DNA from: an uncultured Planctomycetia bacterium
GTDB lineage: Bacteria; Planctomycetota; Phycisphaerae; Phycisphaerales; SM1A02
Assembly (NCBI GenBank): GCA_937871505.1
Contig: CALMPF010000042.1
Coordinates: forward strand, 1-64,000
Direction of reading: 5' to 3'
Length of the DNA stretch: 64,000 nt
In this document: positions 14,788 through 24,354 of the stretch, one piece after another
Position numbering within the stretch: position 1 is the stretch's first letter
Layout: each line of letters begins with the position of its first letter
Notes under the pieces: model-generated
Told to the model about the DNA's origin: nothing
Database searches by the model: none
The model's input: only the letters and a program-made list of their open reading frames with translations
Translations under genes and position numbers: made by a program

Positions 14788-15204
14788 TCAGCCGTCGAGG
14801 ACCTCCGCGAGCCTCCGCCAGTCCGCGGGCGCCACCCAGATGAAGCAGCCGAAGCGATCGCCCGCGCGCATCGCCTCGATCGCCCGGAGGTTGATCCCGG
14901 CCAGCGCGATCCGGTCCAGGCGCTCGACCAAGGCGCCGCCGTGATCCTCGCCCTCCATGAAGAACGTCGTTCCTTCGGCGACGACGAGCTCAGTCGACTC
15001 GATGAACGCTCGGAACTGCTCGGCGCTCTCCGGCACGCAGTAGAACCGGGCGCGGCCATCGGCGGCCTCGGCGCCGGAGCCGTAGCCCCAGAGGCCGATC
15101 AGGTTCACGTCCGCCTCGCGGAAGCGCGCCGCAAGCCGCGCCAGCTCGCCCGGCCGGTCCGGCAGATCGATCGAAAAGTCGGGGAGCATTCGCCAGGTTG
15201 CCAC
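14788..15204 (-). CDS. Tandem ACT-domain protein
   Basis: This 138-residue protein appears to consist of two ACT domains, the small ligand-binding folds that sense amino acids. The first opens with FSIDLPDRPGELARLAARF and DVNLIGLWGYG; the second has ALVERLDRIALAGINLRAIEAM. No catalytic domain is attached, so it is probably a free regulatory subunit or sensor. The start is the GTG at 15204, which has the strong Shine-Dalgarno AAGGAGG nine bases upstream; the ATG at 15190 is less likely. It is read away from waaA, with a 236-bp divergent spacer. Confidence 0.75.
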   Translation of the reverse strand: MATWRMLPDFSIDLPDRPGELARLAARFREADVNLIGLWGYGSGAEAADGRARFYCVPESAEQFRAFIESTELVVAEGTTFFMEGEDHGGALVERLDRIALAGINLRAIEAMRAGDRFGCFIWVAPADWRRLAEVLDG

Positions 15205-15407
15205 GCCGCACTGCCTCCTTCGCGCTGTGTCTGGAACCGCCTCCGGGCGCGCGCTCGACTCCATCTCGACAGGCCGATGTCCGCCTGCGCGGGCCGCCGG
15301 TGGAACACGCTACCACACCGCACCCGATCGCTCATGCTGCGGCGTCGACACCCCGGACCGCAGAGCCCGGAGCGGCCCTTCGGGGCACGGCTCGCCGCGC
15401 GGCGACC

Positions 15408-15434
15408 GTGACGCCGCGCCGCCGCCGGTACACT
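15408..15434 (+). promoter_or_regulatory. Promoter for waaA, leaderless spacing
   Basis: GTGACG (a near match to TTGACG) and TACACT (15429-15434) are separated by 15 bp. TACACT is followed by six bases and the GTG start codon, so the transcript would start at or next to the start codon. Confidence 0.6.
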
Positions 15435-15440
15435 CCGCGC

Positions 15441-16715
15441 GTGCGACTGCTCGACGCAGGCTACTTCGCCGCCGCCGGGCTGACCGCGCCGATCTGGCTC
15501 TGGCGCTGGTGGAGAGCCGGCAAGCTCCGGACCGACTGGAGAGCGCGTTTCGGGGCGATCGCGCCGCTTCCGGATCCGCGCAACGGACGCGTGCTCCTCC
15601 ATGCGGTCTCGGTGGGCGAGGTGAACGCGGCCCGTCTCCTCGTCGACGCGCTCGCGGAGGGTCCATCCGGCGCGGCGTCCGGAGCGGAGGCCGGCGGCGC
15701 CGTCCAGCCGCCCGAAGTGGTCATCGCGACGACGACCGACACCGGCTTTCGCCGGGCTCGGGAGCTCTACGGAGCGCGGCACGCGGTCCTCCGCTACCCC
15801 TTCGACGCGAGCTTTGCGGTCGAGCGGTTCCTCGACGCGACCCGGCCGGATCTGGTGATCCTGGTCGAGCTCGAGGTCTGGCCCAACTTCGTCCGCTCCT
15901 GCGCCGAGCGGTCGATCCCCGTGGTGGTCGTCAACGGGCGCCTCAGCGCGCGGAGCGCCCGGCGCTATGCGGCGATCGGGTCCTTCGTGCGACCGACCTT
16001 CCGCCGTCTCGCCGCCGTCGCCGCCCAGGATGAGACCTACGCCGAGCGCTTCCGCCGCCTCGGCGCAGCGCCGGAGCGCGTCGTCGTCACCGGGACGATG
16101 AAGTGGGACACGGCGCAGATCGCCGACCATGTCCCGGGCGCCGCGGAGCTCGCCGAGGAGATGGGCATCGATCGCACGCGACCCCTGGTCGTCGCGGGGT
16201 CGTCGGCGCGGGAGGAGCACTCCCTGCTCCATCGGAGCATGCCCGAGGGAGCGCAGCTCCTCTGCGCTCCGCGCAAGCCGGAGTGGTTCGAGGTCGCGGC
16301 CGCGAGCCTCCCCGGCTGCGCCCGCCGTTCGCGCGGCGATCGCGGCAGCGCTGCCGGGCGGTTCCTGCTCGACACGATCGGCGAGCTCCGGAAGGCGTAT
16401 GCGCTCGCCGATCTGGTCGTCGTCGGTCGGACCTTCGTCGACCTCGGCGGATCCGACATGATCGAGCCGATCGCGCTGGGGAAGGCGACGATCGTGGGGC
16501 CGCATCTGGAGAACTTCGCCGACGCCGCCGCCGCGCTGCGGGACGGCGACGGCCTCTTCCAGTGCGACGCCGCCGGCCTCGCGCCGCTCGTCGGCGCGCT
16601 GCTCGCCGATCCGGCGCAGCGCAGCGCAGCCGCCGAGCGCGGTCGCGCCGTGATCAGGTCGCGGCAGGGCGCGACGCGGCGCACGGTCGAGTTGATCCGG
16701 TCGCTCCGCGGGTGA
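15441..16715 (+). CDS. waaA: 3-deoxy-D-manno-octulosonic acid (Kdo) transferase
   Basis: This 424-residue inner-membrane-anchored glycosyltransferase adds Kdo to lipid A during LPS synthesis. Family marks are the N-terminal anchor and RFG block (TDWRARFGAIAP) and HAVSVGEVNAARLLVDAL with its catalytic Glu. ATTTDTGFRRARELYG, the PDLVILVELEVWPNF segment and the C-terminal VGRTFVDLGGSDMIEPIALGKATIVGP loop are also typical. Length fits the family (about 420). Its presence implies a Gram-negative outer membrane with LPS, which agrees with the MlaE gene upstream. The GTG start is 6 nt after the -10 box, so translation is probably leaderless. No other LPS genes are adjacent. Confidence 0.93.
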   Translation: MRLLDAGYFAAAGLTAPIWLWRWWRAGKLRTDWRARFGAIAPLPDPRNGRVLLHAVSVGEVNAARLLVDALAEGPSGAASGAEAGGAVQPPEVVIATTTDTGFRRARELYGARHAVLRYPFDASFAVERFLDATRPDLVILVELEVWPNFVRSCAERSIPVVVVNGRLSARSARRYAAIGSFVRPTFRRLAAVAAQDETYAERFRRLGAAPERVVVTGTMKWDTAQIADHVPGAAELAEEMGIDRTRPLVVAGSSAREEHSLLHRSMPEGAQLLCAPRKPEWFEVAAASLPGCARRSRGDRGSAAGRFLLDTIGELRKAYALADLVVVGRTFVDLGGSDMIEPIALGKATIVGPHLENFADAAAALRDGDGLFQCDAAGLAPLVGALLADPAQRSAAAERGRAVIRSRQGATRRTVELIRSLRG

Positions 16716-16917
16716 GCGCTCCCGGGCCGCGGCGCGCCGGACGCACGCGAGAGCCGAACGCTCCGGCTCCCCTCCTCTTCGGCCGCGGTCGCCCGAAGCG
16801 GCGATTCGGGGCGCGTCCGCGCTCGCCTTCCCCGGCAGCCTGTGGCGAAGGTCATTCGGACTGCGGACGAGCGGGCGACGAGGCCGGAGCGCGAAGACGC
16901 CCGGGGGCGCCGTCGTG

Positions 16918-17865
16918 TCAGGGTGCGCCGAGCCGGTGCTCCCAGCCGGCGCCGACTCCGCAGGCGACCGGATCGACCGGGGCTCCGTCAAGGAGAAGCT
17001 CGATCGGCGGCGCGTCGGGAGAGGCGCGAGGGGTCATCTCGCCGATGCGCGTCACCGCAAGGCCGAGGAGCGTGCGGGGGACCGGCTCCTCGGCCGCGAA
17101 GCAGAGCTCGTAGTCCTCGCCATCGCCGTACGCGCTGCGCCAGTCGCAGCCGGGAGCGCAGGGAAGCGCACGGGCGTCGATCCGGGCGACGAGCCCGGCC
17201 GCTTCGGCGAGGTGTCCCGCGTCGCTTCCGAGGCCGTCGCTGAGGTCGATCATGGCGTGCAGCCTCCCTCCCAGCGCGCGGCGCAGCTCGATCGCCTCGG
17301 CGACCCGCGGTTCGAAGGTCAGATGCCGCCCCATCCCATCGCGTCCAAAGCTCCCGCCGAGCGCTCCGGTCACGAAGAGCCCGTCGCCCGCGCGAGCGCC
17401 GCGCCGCAGGACCGGCCGGGCGATCCCCTCGGGGAGCTCCGCAAGCACCGTCACCGAGAGCACCAGCGGGCCTTCGACGGCCCCGAGCGTTCCGGTGTCG
17501 CCGCCGACGAGCGGGCAGCGGCGGGACGCCGCGACCGACCGGAGCGACTCGAAGAGCGCTGCCGCCTCGGCGAGACTCATCGAGCGCGGGAGCGTCGCCG
17601 CGGCGACGCAGGCGAGCGGACTCGCGGCCATCGCCGCGACGTCGCTGAGATTGCGGCAGAGCGCCTTGCGCGCGATCAGCGCCGGCGCCGTCCCGGGAAG
17701 GAAGTGCCGCCCCTCGATGACCTGATCCACCGCCACCAGCAGCTCGCGGCGCCGCAGCCGCAGCGCCGCCATGTCATCTCCCGGCGGAACGGCGACCAGC
17801 TCGCCGAAGCCGCGGAGCGCGGCGTTGGCCGCGCAGATGGAGTCAAGCAGGGAGCGCTCCGACAT
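16918..17865 (-). CDS. thiL: Thiamine-monophosphate kinase
   Basis: This 315-residue enzyme phosphorylates thiamine monophosphate to thiamine pyrophosphate, the last step of cofactor synthesis. It belongs to the PurM/AIR-synthetase fold. The markers are VPPGDDMAAL, VDQVIEGRHF, CRNLSDVAAMAASP, GGDTGTL, GDGLFVTGALGGS, MIDLSDGLGSDAGHLA and YGDGEDYELCF, all in family order. It is the second gene of a mutL-thiL pair, separated by only 13 bp, so it is probably read from the mutL promoter. Convergent with waaA across a 200-bp spacer in which I see no strong terminator. Confidence 0.93.
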   Translation of the reverse strand: MSERSLLDSICAANAALRGFGELVAVPPGDDMAALRLRRRELLVAVDQVIEGRHFLPGTAPALIARKALCRNLSDVAAMAASPLACVAAATLPRSMSLAEAAALFESLRSVAASRRCPLVGGDTGTLGAVEGPLVLSVTVLAELPEGIARPVLRRGARAGDGLFVTGALGGSFGRDGMGRHLTFEPRVAEAIELRRALGGRLHAMIDLSDGLGSDAGHLAEAAGLVARIDARALPCAPGCDWRSAYGDGEDYELCFAAEEPVPRTLLGLAVTRIGEMTPRASPDAPPIELLLDGAPVDPVACGVGAGWEHRLGAP

Positions 17866-17878
17866 GAGGTCTTTCCGG

Positions 17879-19843
17879 CTACCGACCGAACTGGCGATCG
17901 AGCTGCCGAAGCGAGATCCGCAGCGTCGTCGGTCGGCCATGGGGACAGGCGCTCGAGCGCTCGAGCTCGTCGGCGCGGCGCAGGAGCTCGTCGATCTCGG
18001 CGGCCCGAAGGCGATCGCCGGCCTTGATCGCGGCCTTGCAGGCCATCATCGCGATGACGTCGCCGAGCGCCCCCTCCTCGGAGGGCGACTCCTCCGAATC
18101 GGTCGCGCGGTCGAGCAGCGCCTCGACGAAGCGCACCGGATCGACGCCGCGCTCGAAGAGCAGCGTGGGCAGCGCGTGGATCGCGATCGTGCGCGGTCCG
18201 CTCGGTTCCGCGTCGATGCCGAGGCGCTCCAGCAGCGGCCCGACCCGCGCGAGCGACTCCATCCGCCCCGGGTCCGCTTCGATCGACTGCGGCAGCAGCA
18301 GCCGCTGGCGCTCGAGCGCTCCCGCCGCCAGCCGCGTGCGGATGCGCTCGAACATCGCCCGCTCATGCAGCGCGTGCTGATCGATGATCCGAAGACCCTC
18401 GGCGTCCTCGAGCACCAGATAGGCGTCGTGCACCTGGAGCACCCGCACCGCGGCCACCGGAATCGGGAGCTGCTCGATCGGCGGGCGCACGCCCCGCGCG
18501 ACCGCGCTCCGCGCTGCGGCTCCGGGGGAACCCGGGTGCGTGGAGGGCGGTGCGCTTGCACCCGGCGCGAACGCCGCGGGCGTCGAGAAGCCGCCCGACC
18601 CCGATCGCAGCGCCGCGGCGGCGCGCCGCAGAAGATCGTCGCTCTCGCCGTACGGGGCTGCGGCGGAGCCCCCCGAACCCGAGCCCGAACCGACCGCGGC
18701 GGCGGGACCGCCTGCCGAGCCGGGCTCCTCGATGCCTGCGGGACCGGCTCCTGAAAGAGGCTCGGAGCCCGTCACGAAGCTCGGCAGCGCGCCCCGCGCA
18801 CGCTCCGCATCGCGGCTGCCGCCGCGGCCCAGATCAAACTCGGGAACCAGATCGGCTGCGCGGAGCGCTGCGCGCACGGCGCGATGGACTGCCTGGTGGA
18901 TCGCGGAGCTGTTCCGGAAGCGCACCTCGGCCTTCGTCGGGTGGACGTTGACGTCGACCTCGCCCGGGTCGACCTCGAGGAAGACAGCCGCGGTGGGATG
19001 CCGCGTCGGGTCGATCAGTCCGCGATATGCCTCGCGGACGGCATGGAGCACGACGCGATCGGCGACCACGCGGCCGTTGACGAAGATGCGCAGCGCTCGC
19101 CCCGTCCGGCGGGCCGTCGACGGACGCCCGACCAGGCCCCAGACGCGGACCCACGCGCCCTCGTCTCCGGAGCGGGCTTCGAGAAGCTCCGGGGCCACGT
19201 CTCGGCCGAGGATCGCCGCGACACGATCGCGCGCGGAGTGCCCGAGCGGCACCTCGAGGGCGGCGCGACCATCCTGCGTCAGCGTGAAGCCGACGTGCGG
19301 CTGGGCCATCGCGAGCGCGGCGATGAGATCCGCGATCCGTCCCGCCTCGGTCGACTCGCCGCGGAGGAACTTCCTCCGCGCGGGAACGTTGAAGAAGAGC
19401 GATCGGACCTCGATCCGCGTCCCCTGAGGACCGGCCGCCGGACGAACCGGCTCGACGCGATCGCCCTCGGTTTCGATCACGGCGGCCGTCTCGGCGCCGC
19501 GGGGCCGCGAGACGATGCGCATCCGGCTGACCGAGGCGATTGATGCCAGCGCCTCGCCGCGGAAGCCGAGGGTGCGCACGGCCTCGAGATCCTCGGCGGC
19601 GGCGATCTTGCTGGTCGCATGCGGCGCAATCGCGAGAGGCAGATCCTCCGGGTCGATGCCCGCGCCGTCGTCGATGACGCGGATGAGTTCCCGCCCGCCC
19701 TGCTCGATCTCGACGCGGACGCGCGTCGCCCCGGCATCGAGGGAGTTCTCGACCAGCTCCTTGACGACGCTCGCGGGGCGCTCGACGACCTCGCCCGCGG
19801 CGATCTGATTGACGAGCAGCGGCGGGAGTCGGCGAATCGGCAT
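17879..19843 (-). CDS. mutL: DNA mismatch repair protein MutL (nicking type)
   Basis: This 654-residue protein couples mismatch recognition by MutS to strand incision. The N-terminal GHKL ATPase has VVERPASVVKELVENSLDAG, IDDGAGI, TSKI and GFRGEALASI. A Gly/Ser/Pro-rich linker (about residues 360-470) leads to the dimerisation and endonuclease domain. The DQHA(X)2E(X)4E metal motif is complete (D488, Q489, H490, A491, E494, E499), followed by ACKAAIKAGD and CPHGRP near the end. This marks a MutL that nicks DNA itself, as in bacteria without MutH. MutS is encoded elsewhere in the window (40355-43063). Upstream is a 349-bp divergent spacer. Confidence 0.96.
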   Translation of the reverse strand: MPIRRLPPLLVNQIAAGEVVERPASVVKELVENSLDAGATRVRVEIEQGGRELIRVIDDGAGIDPEDLPLAIAPHATSKIAAAEDLEAVRTLGFRGEALASIASVSRMRIVSRPRGAETAAVIETEGDRVEPVRPAAGPQGTRIEVRSLFFNVPARRKFLRGESTEAGRIADLIAALAMAQPHVGFTLTQDGRAALEVPLGHSARDRVAAILGRDVAPELLEARSGDEGAWVRVWGLVGRPSTARRTGRALRIFVNGRVVADRVVLHAVREAYRGLIDPTRHPTAAVFLEVDPGEVDVNVHPTKAEVRFRNSSAIHQAVHRAVRAALRAADLVPEFDLGRGGSRDAERARGALPSFVTGSEPLSGAGPAGIEEPGSAGGPAAAVGSGSGSGGSAAAPYGESDDLLRRAAAALRSGSGGFSTPAAFAPGASAPPSTHPGSPGAAARSAVARGVRPPIEQLPIPVAAVRVLQVHDAYLVLEDAEGLRIIDQHALHERAMFERIRTRLAAGALERQRLLLPQSIEADPGRMESLARVGPLLERLGIDAEPSGPRTIAIHALPTLLFERGVDPVRFVEALLDRATDSEESPSEEGALGDVIAMMACKAAIKAGDRLRAAEIDELLRRADELERSSACPHGRPTTLRISLRQLDRQFGR

Positions 19844-20192
19844 CTGGCGTCCATCGACGGCGCCCTGCGCCGAGGCGCGCGAGGCGAGCGTGCAATCTGA
19901 GCAGGTTCGCACGCCCAAGGCAACGGCCCTCCCGCCACCGGCCGAAGTCCTCCAGGCCGGGGAGGAGCGCTCCGGAGCGCCTCCGCGACGCGGCGCGGGA
20001 GCAGGACGAGGCAGCGTCCGCCGGGCGCGGCAGCCCATCGACACCCGCACGCGTGTCAGACAGGCTCGCTCCCCCGCTATCTGAGCGCGACCGGCAGGGC
20101 GGGACAGCGTCGTCCCGAATCCGCCTGGTCGCCCCCCACCCCCTCGGCGCGGCCGCACCGCACACCGCGCCACTCACCGAAGGCGCAATGCC
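19844..20192. other. Divergent spacer mutL / HAF-repeat gene
   Basis: These 349 bp should contain promoters for both genes. A TATCTG at about 20078 on the plus strand is a weak -10 candidate. I see no convincing -35/-10 pair, repeat or RNA gene. Confidence 0.4.
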
Positions 20193-21491
20193 ATGACCTT
20201 CCATCACGATTCAACGCAGATCCGCCGCACCCGCCGCCTTCTGATCGCTGCGGCACCGGCCCTTCTTGCCTTCTCGCCCGCCCTCGGCGACATGATCTTC
20301 GTCGACCTCGGCGACCTCCCGGGAGGCCCGAACAACGCGATCACGACGGGCGTGAGCAACAACGAACTCGCCTGCGGCAAGTCCTCGTCGGGCAACGGCT
20401 CGGAGGCATTCCTCTACAACGGAATCGGCCTCGTCGGACTCGGCGACCTTCCGGGGCCCGGCTTCTTCAGCTTCGCCCACGGCATCTCCGGAGACGGCAC
20501 CACGGTCGTCGGCTTCGGCGACGGGTTCACCGCCGGATCGCAGCAGGCGTTCCGATGGACGCAGGCGACCGGGATGGTCGGCCTTGGCGACCTCCCCGGA
20601 GGCTCCTTCTGGAGCGTGGCCCGCGCGACGAGCGGCAACGGCAGCGTCGTCGTCGGGTACAGCTCATCGGCGAACTCCGGCCCGAACAACTTCGAAGCCT
20701 TCCGCTGGACCGCCTCCGCAGGGATGGTCGGCCTCGGCGATCTTCCCGGCGGGATCTTCGAGAGCAAGGCGTACGCCTGCTCCGCCGACGGCAACGTGAT
20801 CGTCGGGACCGGATGGGGAACGATGGCCCTCGGGCGCGAGGCGTTCCGCTGGACGCCGGGCGCGGGGATGATCGGGCTCGGCTCGCTCCCTGGCGGAGCG
20901 CGGAGCGAAGCCTTCGGTGTCTCCGCCGATGGCACCGTCGTCGTCGGCACCTCCCAGTCGGCGCAGGGCCGCCAGGCGTTCCGGTGGACGGCGCAGGGCG
21001 GCATGGCGGGCCTCGGCGATCTCCCCGGCGGCTCCTTCGACTCAGCCGCGCTCGCCGCCAGCGGCGACGGCTCGGTCATCGTCGGCCGCGGCAAGACCGC
21101 TCAGGGAGACCGCGCCTTCGTCTGGCGGCCGCAGCAGGGAATGCAGGATCTGCGCACCTTCGTCATCTCGCAGGGACTCGCGATCGTGCAAGGGTGGACC
21201 TTCGCCGAAGCCACCGCGATCTCGGCCGACGGCCGCACGATCGGCGGCTGGGGCCGCAACGCCGCCGGCCAGACCCGGGGCTGGATGATCCTGAACTTCC
21301 CCGATCCGATCAACATCGGCCTCCCCAACCCCGACTTCAACAACGATGCGCGCGTCGACGCCGCGGACGTCGGGCTTCTGCTCGCCGCTTGGGGCCCGTG
21401 CTTCGGTGACGGAGAGTGTCCTTGCGACCTCAACGGCGACGGCATCGTCGATGGCCAGGATCTTGCGGAGCTGCTCGGCGCGTGGGGCTGA
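20193..21491 (+). CDS. Secreted HAF-repeat protein with dockerin-like end
   Basis: This 432-residue extracellular protein starts with a basic, hydrophobic signal peptide that ends near SPALGD. It is built of about seven HAF-type repeats whose shared unit is GMVGLGDLPGG followed by a variable strand, SGDGTVVVG and QAFRWT. HAF repeats form beta-propeller-like extracellular domains. Two dockerin-like Ca motifs close the protein (FNNDARVDAADVGLLLAAWG and LNGDGIVDGQDLAELLGAWG). The function is unknown; surface display is likely. The ATG has no strong Shine-Dalgarno. A strong hairpin follows at 21550-21585. Confidence 0.85.
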   Translation: MTFHHDSTQIRRTRRLLIAAAPALLAFSPALGDMIFVDLGDLPGGPNNAITTGVSNNELACGKSSSGNGSEAFLYNGIGLVGLGDLPGPGFFSFAHGISGDGTTVVGFGDGFTAGSQQAFRWTQATGMVGLGDLPGGSFWSVARATSGNGSVVVGYSSSANSGPNNFEAFRWTASAGMVGLGDLPGGIFESKAYACSADGNVIVGTGWGTMALGREAFRWTPGAGMIGLGSLPGGARSEAFGVSADGTVVVGTSQSAQGRQAFRWTAQGGMAGLGDLPGGSFDSAALAASGDGSVIVGRGKTAQGDRAFVWRPQQGMQDLRTFVISQGLAIVQGWTFAEATAISADGRTIGGWGRNAAGQTRGWMILNFPDPINIGLPNPDFNNDARVDAADVGLLLAAWGPCFGDGECPCDLNGDGIVDGQDLAELLGAWG

Positions 21492-21549
21492 GCGCTCAGT
21501 GCGGCGGCCGCGCTGCGATCGCCGCCCGGTCAAGAGCCCGTGCTCGCGC

Positions 21550-21585
21550 GACGGCGCGGACCCGATTCACCGGGTCCGCGCCGTC
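21550..21585 (+). terminator. Hairpin after the HAF-repeat gene
   Basis: A perfect 15-bp stem GACGGCGCGGACCCG / CGGGTCCGCGCCGTC with a 6-nt loop lies 58 bp after the stop codon. There is no T-tract, so termination is inferred from the stem alone. Confidence 0.55.
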
Positions 21586-21615
21586 GGCGCGTCTCCGGCA
21601 CTCCGGCGCATCGGA

Positions 21616-21621
21616 TATCCT
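21616..21621 (+). promoter_or_regulatory. Candidate -10 box for the phosphatase gene
   Basis: TATCCT lies 11 nt before the ATG at 21633, just after the preceding hairpin. The expected transcript start would leave a leader of about 5 nt. Confidence 0.4.
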
Positions 21622-21632
21622 CGTCGGCGCTG

Positions 21633-22388
21633 ATGACGACGATCGCCGTCGGTGACGTGCACGGATGCGGCGTCGAGCTCCGCGGACTCCTCGCCGCGGT
21701 CGACCGCACGCATCGCGCCGCGCGGCTGGTCTTCGTCGGCGACCTGCTCACCAAGGGGCCGACGCCCTCCGAGGTCCTCCGGGAACTGCTCGATCGGCGC
21801 GAGGCGGGTCAGGAGATCGCCCTGATCTGCGGCAATCACGACCTGCGGATGCTCGCGGCCCTGGTCCAGGTGCAGTCGGGCGTCAGCCCCAACCACCTCG
21901 GCCGCACCGAGCGCGCCTGCTGGCAGGATCTCGCGAAGCACGGGATGCTCCGTCTGGCGATGCGCCTGATGGTCGAGGCCAGCGAGACGACGGAGCTGCG
22001 CGACCCCGCGGGGACGTGGACGATCGTCCATGGCGGCATCGATCCGGCCCTCGGGCTCGCGGGAACGCCCGACGACGTCAAGATCCACATCAAGGCCCTC
22101 GACGGGGAACCGCACTGGTGGGAGCGGTACGACGGCCGCGACGGTCTGATCGTCGTCGGTCACAAGCCGCTTCCGGAGCCGATGGTCCTCAGCGGCGCCG
22201 ATGGCCGCCCGATCGTGGTCAACGTCGACAGCGGCTGCGTCTACGGCGGATGGCTGAGCGCCTATGCGATCGAGTCCGAGCTGCTCTTCTCGGTGCCCTC
22301 CGTCCAGCGCGGCGTCTCGAAGTGGGAGGAGGCCCGGGACGCGGTGCGGCAGCGCAGCGCCGAGGCTGCGATGCGCGGGGCTTCGTAG
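21633..22388 (+). CDS. PPP-family metallophosphatase
   Basis: This 251-residue protein is a calcineurin-like phosphoesterase of the PPP group (protein phosphatase / ApaH / PrpE relatives). The two-metal motifs run in order: GDVHG, GDLLTKGP (in place of GDxVDRGP), GNHD, VHGG and VGHKPLPEP. The DRG-to-TKG change is worth noting, but the metal ligands remain. Candidate substrates are phosphoproteins or diadenosine polyphosphates; sequence reading cannot decide. The gene stands alone, starts close to its -10 box, and converges with nadE. Confidence 0.8.
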   Translation: MTTIAVGDVHGCGVELRGLLAAVDRTHRAARLVFVGDLLTKGPTPSEVLRELLDRREAGQEIALICGNHDLRMLAALVQVQSGVSPNHLGRTERACWQDLAKHGMLRLAMRLMVEASETTELRDPAGTWTIVHGGIDPALGLAGTPDDVKIHIKALDGEPHWWERYDGRDGLIVVGHKPLPEPMVLSGADGRPIVVNVDSGCVYGGWLSAYAIESELLFSVPSVQRGVSKWEEARDAVRQRSAEAAMRGAS

Positions 22389-22424
22389 CGGGCGATCTCC
22401 CTCCGCCGGGGAACTCCGGCGTGC

Positions 22425-24350
22425 TCACGACCACGACCAGCGCATCGCCACCGGCATCCGCCGACCCGGTCCGAAGGCGCGCGGCGTCACCTTGAGGATG
22501 ATCGGAGCCTGGCGGCGCTTGAACTCGCTGCGATCGAGCAGCAGCGCGACCCGGCGCGCCGTCGCCTCGTCGCAGCCGGCGCGGCGCGCGGCTTCGCCGA
22601 GCGTCGCCTCGTCGTCGACGAGCGACTCGACAAGCGCATCGAGCACGTCGTAGGGGGGGAGCGAATCCTGGTCGAGCTGACCGGGCCGCAGCTCCGCCGA
22701 GGGGGGCTTCTCGATCGACGCGATCGGGATCGGCGGATCGGCGAAGCCGCACGCCTCGGCGCTCTGGTTCATCCAGCGGGCGAGCTGCCAGACGCGGCGC
22801 TTGACCAGGTCTCCCAGCGGCGCCAGGGCGCCGATCATGTCGCCGTAGAGCGTCGCGTACCCTGCGGCAAGCTCGCTCTTGTTGCCGGTCGCCAGCGCCA
22901 TCGCGCCAAGCGCGTTGGCCACCGCCATCACGGTCGTGCCGCGGATGCGGGACTGGAGGTTCTCATCGACGAGACCGGAGGCGCCGGCGGAGCCCGGCGC
23001 CAGGCTCGCGAGCGCGACGTCGAGGACCGGCCCGAATGCCGCGTGCATCGGCTCGATCGGGAGGGTCGCGATCCGCCCCATCCGCAGGCGCCGCGCCAGC
23101 TCCAGCGCGTCGGCCACGCTTCCGTGCGAGGAGTGCCGCGACGGCATGAGCAGGCCGACGACGCGGTCGGCGCCCAGCGCCGCCACCGCGAGGGCCGCCG
23201 TGACCGCGGAGTCGATTCCGCCGGAGATCCCCAGGACCGCCGAGCCGCCGCCGCAGGTGCGGAAGTAACTGCCGATCCCGAGCACGAGGGCGTGAAAGAT
23301 CTCCGCGGAATCGTCTGCGGGCGCGGCGGATGGCGCCGTCGTCCGAGGCGGCGGGCCGACCGCCGCGCCGGCCGCAGCCGCCGGGGCCGGCGGCGCGTGG
23401 AGCGCGGCGGGCGCAGCCGTCGAAGCGACCCGGGCCACAGCGGCGGCGCCGGACTCGGCCGCTCCGGTCCCGGAGGGCGCACTGCGACCGGCTTCGACGA
23501 TGGCGAAGTCCTCGCGGAAGGATGCCAGGTCTGCAAGGAGCGCGCCGTCGGGGCCGACGGCGCAGGACGCGCCGTCGAAGATCAGGTCGTCGTTGGCGCC
23601 GATGGCGTTCACCGAGAGGACCGTGCACGAAAAGCGCGTCGCCACGGCGCGCAGGCGCTCCAGATGCCGGGCGCGCTTGCCGAGCACGAACGGGCTGGCG
23701 CTGCCGACGGCGATCCACTCCGCCCCGGCCGCGATGCACTCTGCGACCGGATCGCGGGAATAGCGGCGATCGACATCGACGTCCGAGGCGCTCCAGAGGT
23801 CTTCGCAGAGCAGGACGCCGACGCGGCGAAGCTCGCCCTCCGCCTCGATCTCGATCACCAGCGGGGCGCTGCCGGGCTCGAAGTGCCGGTCTTCATCGAA
23901 GACGTCGTAGGTCGGCAGCAGCGCCTTGTCGTAGCTTCCGATGACCTCGCCTCCGCGGAGCGCGGCGATGCTGTTGCGAAACGGCCGCGAGCCGCCGGAG
24001 GCCCGGCGCGGAAGACCGACAAGGACAGTGACCTCGCGCGGCGCGCAGGGAGCCGTCGTCGGCGCGACGCCCTCGACCGCTAGCAGCTCATCGCCCGCGC
24101 GCCCGCCCCGCCCGGGTCGCGCGTCGCTCGCGATCGCCGCGGCGAGATCGCGCAGGGCGGCCTCGCACCGCTCGACGACGCCTCGTCGCTGGAGCAGGTC
24201 GCGCGGCGGATAGCCGAGCAGGACGAGCTCCGGCGTCACGACCAGCCGCGCCCCCGCCGCCGCGGCGCGGCGCACCGCCGCGAGCACGCGCTCGGCGTTG
24301 CCCTCGATCTCGCCGACGACCGCCTCGATCTGGGCGAGGGCGATGCGCAC
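22425..24350 (-). CDS. nadE: Glutamine-dependent NAD+ synthetase
   Basis: This 641-residue two-domain enzyme makes NAD+ from deamido-NAD+ using ammonia from glutamine. The N-terminal nitrilase-type glutaminase has its Glu in TPELVLLGYPPRDLL, Lys in YDKALLPTYDVFDE and Cys in GVLLCEDLW. An Ala/Pro-rich linker (about residues 280-345) joins it to the synthetase, whose PP-loop is SGGIDS at 376-381, followed by LMPSRHSS. NKSELAAGYATLYGDM, FADPPIPIASIEKPPSAELR and LPPYDVLDALVE also match. The start is a GTG, 4 bp after the ilvA stop, so it is the third gene of pckA-ilvA-nadE. Confidence 0.95.
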   Translation of the reverse strand: MRIALAQIEAVVGEIEGNAERVLAAVRRAAAAGARLVVTPELVLLGYPPRDLLQRRGVVERCEAALRDLAAAIASDARPGRGGRAGDELLAVEGVAPTTAPCAPREVTVLVGLPRRASGGSRPFRNSIAALRGGEVIGSYDKALLPTYDVFDEDRHFEPGSAPLVIEIEAEGELRRVGVLLCEDLWSASDVDVDRRYSRDPVAECIAAGAEWIAVGSASPFVLGKRARHLERLRAVATRFSCTVLSVNAIGANDDLIFDGASCAVGPDGALLADLASFREDFAIVEAGRSAPSGTGAAESGAAAVARVASTAAPAALHAPPAPAAAAGAAVGPPPRTTAPSAAPADDSAEIFHALVLGIGSYFRTCGGGSAVLGISGGIDSAVTAALAVAALGADRVVGLLMPSRHSSHGSVADALELARRLRMGRIATLPIEPMHAAFGPVLDVALASLAPGSAGASGLVDENLQSRIRGTTVMAVANALGAMALATGNKSELAAGYATLYGDMIGALAPLGDLVKRRVWQLARWMNQSAEACGFADPPIPIASIEKPPSAELRPGQLDQDSLPPYDVLDALVESLVDDEATLGEAARRAGCDEATARRVALLLDRSEFKRRQAPIILKVTPRAFGPGRRMPVAMRWSWS

Positions 24351-24354
24351 CGGT